The notes below the pieces were generated by a model that made no database searches, was not told where the DNA came from, and saw only the letters and a program-made list of their open reading frames with translations. Positions 61,701 to 64,000 of a DNA stretch of 64,000 bases are shown piece by piece. The stretch is from the NCBI GenBank assembly GCA_021397835.1, contig JAJFZO010000889.1, forward strand, positions 2,232,001 to 2,296,000, read 5' to 3'. Both the position numbers and the translations under genes were made by a program. Each line of letters begins with the position of its first letter. Position 1 is the first letter of the stretch. The stretch comes from Moringa oleifera. Lineage: Eukaryota; Streptophyta; Magnoliopsida; Brassicales; Moringaceae.

Positions 61701-61794
61701 GACAGAAGAATCTGTCTTCCGGTGATTTGTGGTGAAGATGACGACAACGGAGATACATATGCTGATATGGATAAAAACATCCGAGTTTAGCCAT
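58793..61794 (-). CDS. Small predicted membrane/amphipathic-helix protein, four exons
   Basis: Assembled from exons 61794-61628, 61346-61264, 61173-60971 and 58936-58793. Phases agree at every junction (2, 1, 0) with GT-AG borders, giving 198 residues. Exon 1 (MAKLGCFYPYQHMYLRCRHL...) is Arg/Ser/His-rich and could be an organelle presequence. Exon 2 encodes a hydrophobic segment KKWVVGVLLSIILPSFRHKR. Exon 3 is a long amphipathic helix of VVEELAEQVEKVADEIE type. Exon 4 continues it as VKELEKEGERP and ends in a Lys-rich tail. I recognise the hydrophobic-plus-VAEEVEKVAEE architecture from small plant proteins of unknown function. The last intron is 2034 bp and repeat-rich. If it is not spliced, the protein ends soon after exon 3 as HKVHYYYY. 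Exons 2-3 are firm, exon 1 fairly so, exon 4 less certain. Confidence 0.7.
59150..59690. mobile_element. Decayed GGTTCAGTTT-type AT-rich element in the last intron of the four-exon gene
   Basis: Begins TTGGTTCAGTTCTGTGAGTT and TTTGGTTTAAAAG, and ends with GCCGATTAAATTG, ATTGAATTAACTAAAATTAA and CAGTTAATTTTGATTAATTC. The texture matches the inverted-repeat element at 38.2-38.9 kb. There is no coding capacity, and ends are not defined. Confidence 0.35.
60120..60830. repeat. AT-rich repeat-like sequence in the same intron
   Basis: Contains GGCAAGTTCGAGACC, which resembles a tRNA B-box, then TGACGAGTTATCTCATCTAA and GAGTCAATTTAATGAGC. These look like decayed forms of dispersed plant repeats. The rest is plain AT-rich DNA. 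Confidence 0.3.

Positions 61795-64000
<2,206 letters not shown>

Noticed and set aside
61700..61722. GACAGAAGAATCTGTC resembling the start of miR156
   Set aside because: Only the first several bases agree, and it lies inside coding exon 1 of the four-exon gene as a short chance palindrome.

Overview
This is a 64 kb piece of nuclear chromosome from a flowering plant, most likely a woody eudicot (perhaps a rosid; the order is low confidence). The reasons are spliced genes with GT-AG introns, very AT-rich intergenic DNA, (GA)n/(CT)n tracts in gene leaders, and protein families found only in plants or most like their plant members: HD-Zip I, UGT85, bifunctional RIBA and the DEAH-RBR helicase. 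There are no operons, phage, CRISPR arrays or other bacterial features. Exon coordinates were worked out by hand from reading frame, splice consensus and family knowledge.

Layout. (1) 1-7548 (+): LMBR1-like multi-pass membrane protein, 14 exons, lacking only its first dozen or so codons at the window edge. (2) 8599-9036 (-): a 145-residue single-exon protein with a Cys/His N-terminal motif resembling that of OCTOPUS-like proteins, with a clear TATA box and ABRE/G-box elements upstream. (3) 11352-12957 (-): a UGT85-type glycosyltransferase that looks dead. It has an in-frame TAG just before the catalytic His and a deletion of about 14 residues; a diverged six-unit tandem repeat lies upstream. 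(4) 13.8-29.2 kb: a gene-poor AT-rich desert with a dispersed AT-rich repeat family and several less AT-rich islands carrying GTGGGCCCAC palindromes, an inverted W-box pair and (GA)n. (5) 29273-30683 (-): HD-Zip class I factor of the ATHB5/6/16 type, with a pyrimidine-rich leader. (6) 31.3-42.1 kb: no confident gene. It has one stretch of mixed composition with a possible exon, an inverted-repeat element and diverged tandem repeats. (7) 42301-47688 (+): RIBA, the bifunctional riboflavin-biosynthesis enzyme, seven exons. (8) 49933-57194 (+): DEAH11/12-type helicase carrying a C-terminal RBR ubiquitin-ligase module, three exons. (9) 57594-58193 (-): coiled-coil protein with a C-terminal membrane anchor, convergent with gene 8. 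(10) 58793-61794 (-): a small membrane/amphipathic-helix protein rebuilt from four exons, whose last exon lies beyond a 2 kb repeat-filled intron. (11) 61.8-64.0 kb: no confident gene.

The genes do not form a shared pathway; this is ordinary plant gene order. I found no new multi-gene system. The points most worth checking are the decayed UGT85 gene, the small gene assembled across exons, the tandem repeat at 13.45-13.76 kb, a 76 bp tRNA-like insertion with target-site duplications in an LMBR1 intron, the G-box cluster at 10.3-10.5 kb, and the unnamed AT-rich repeat family.
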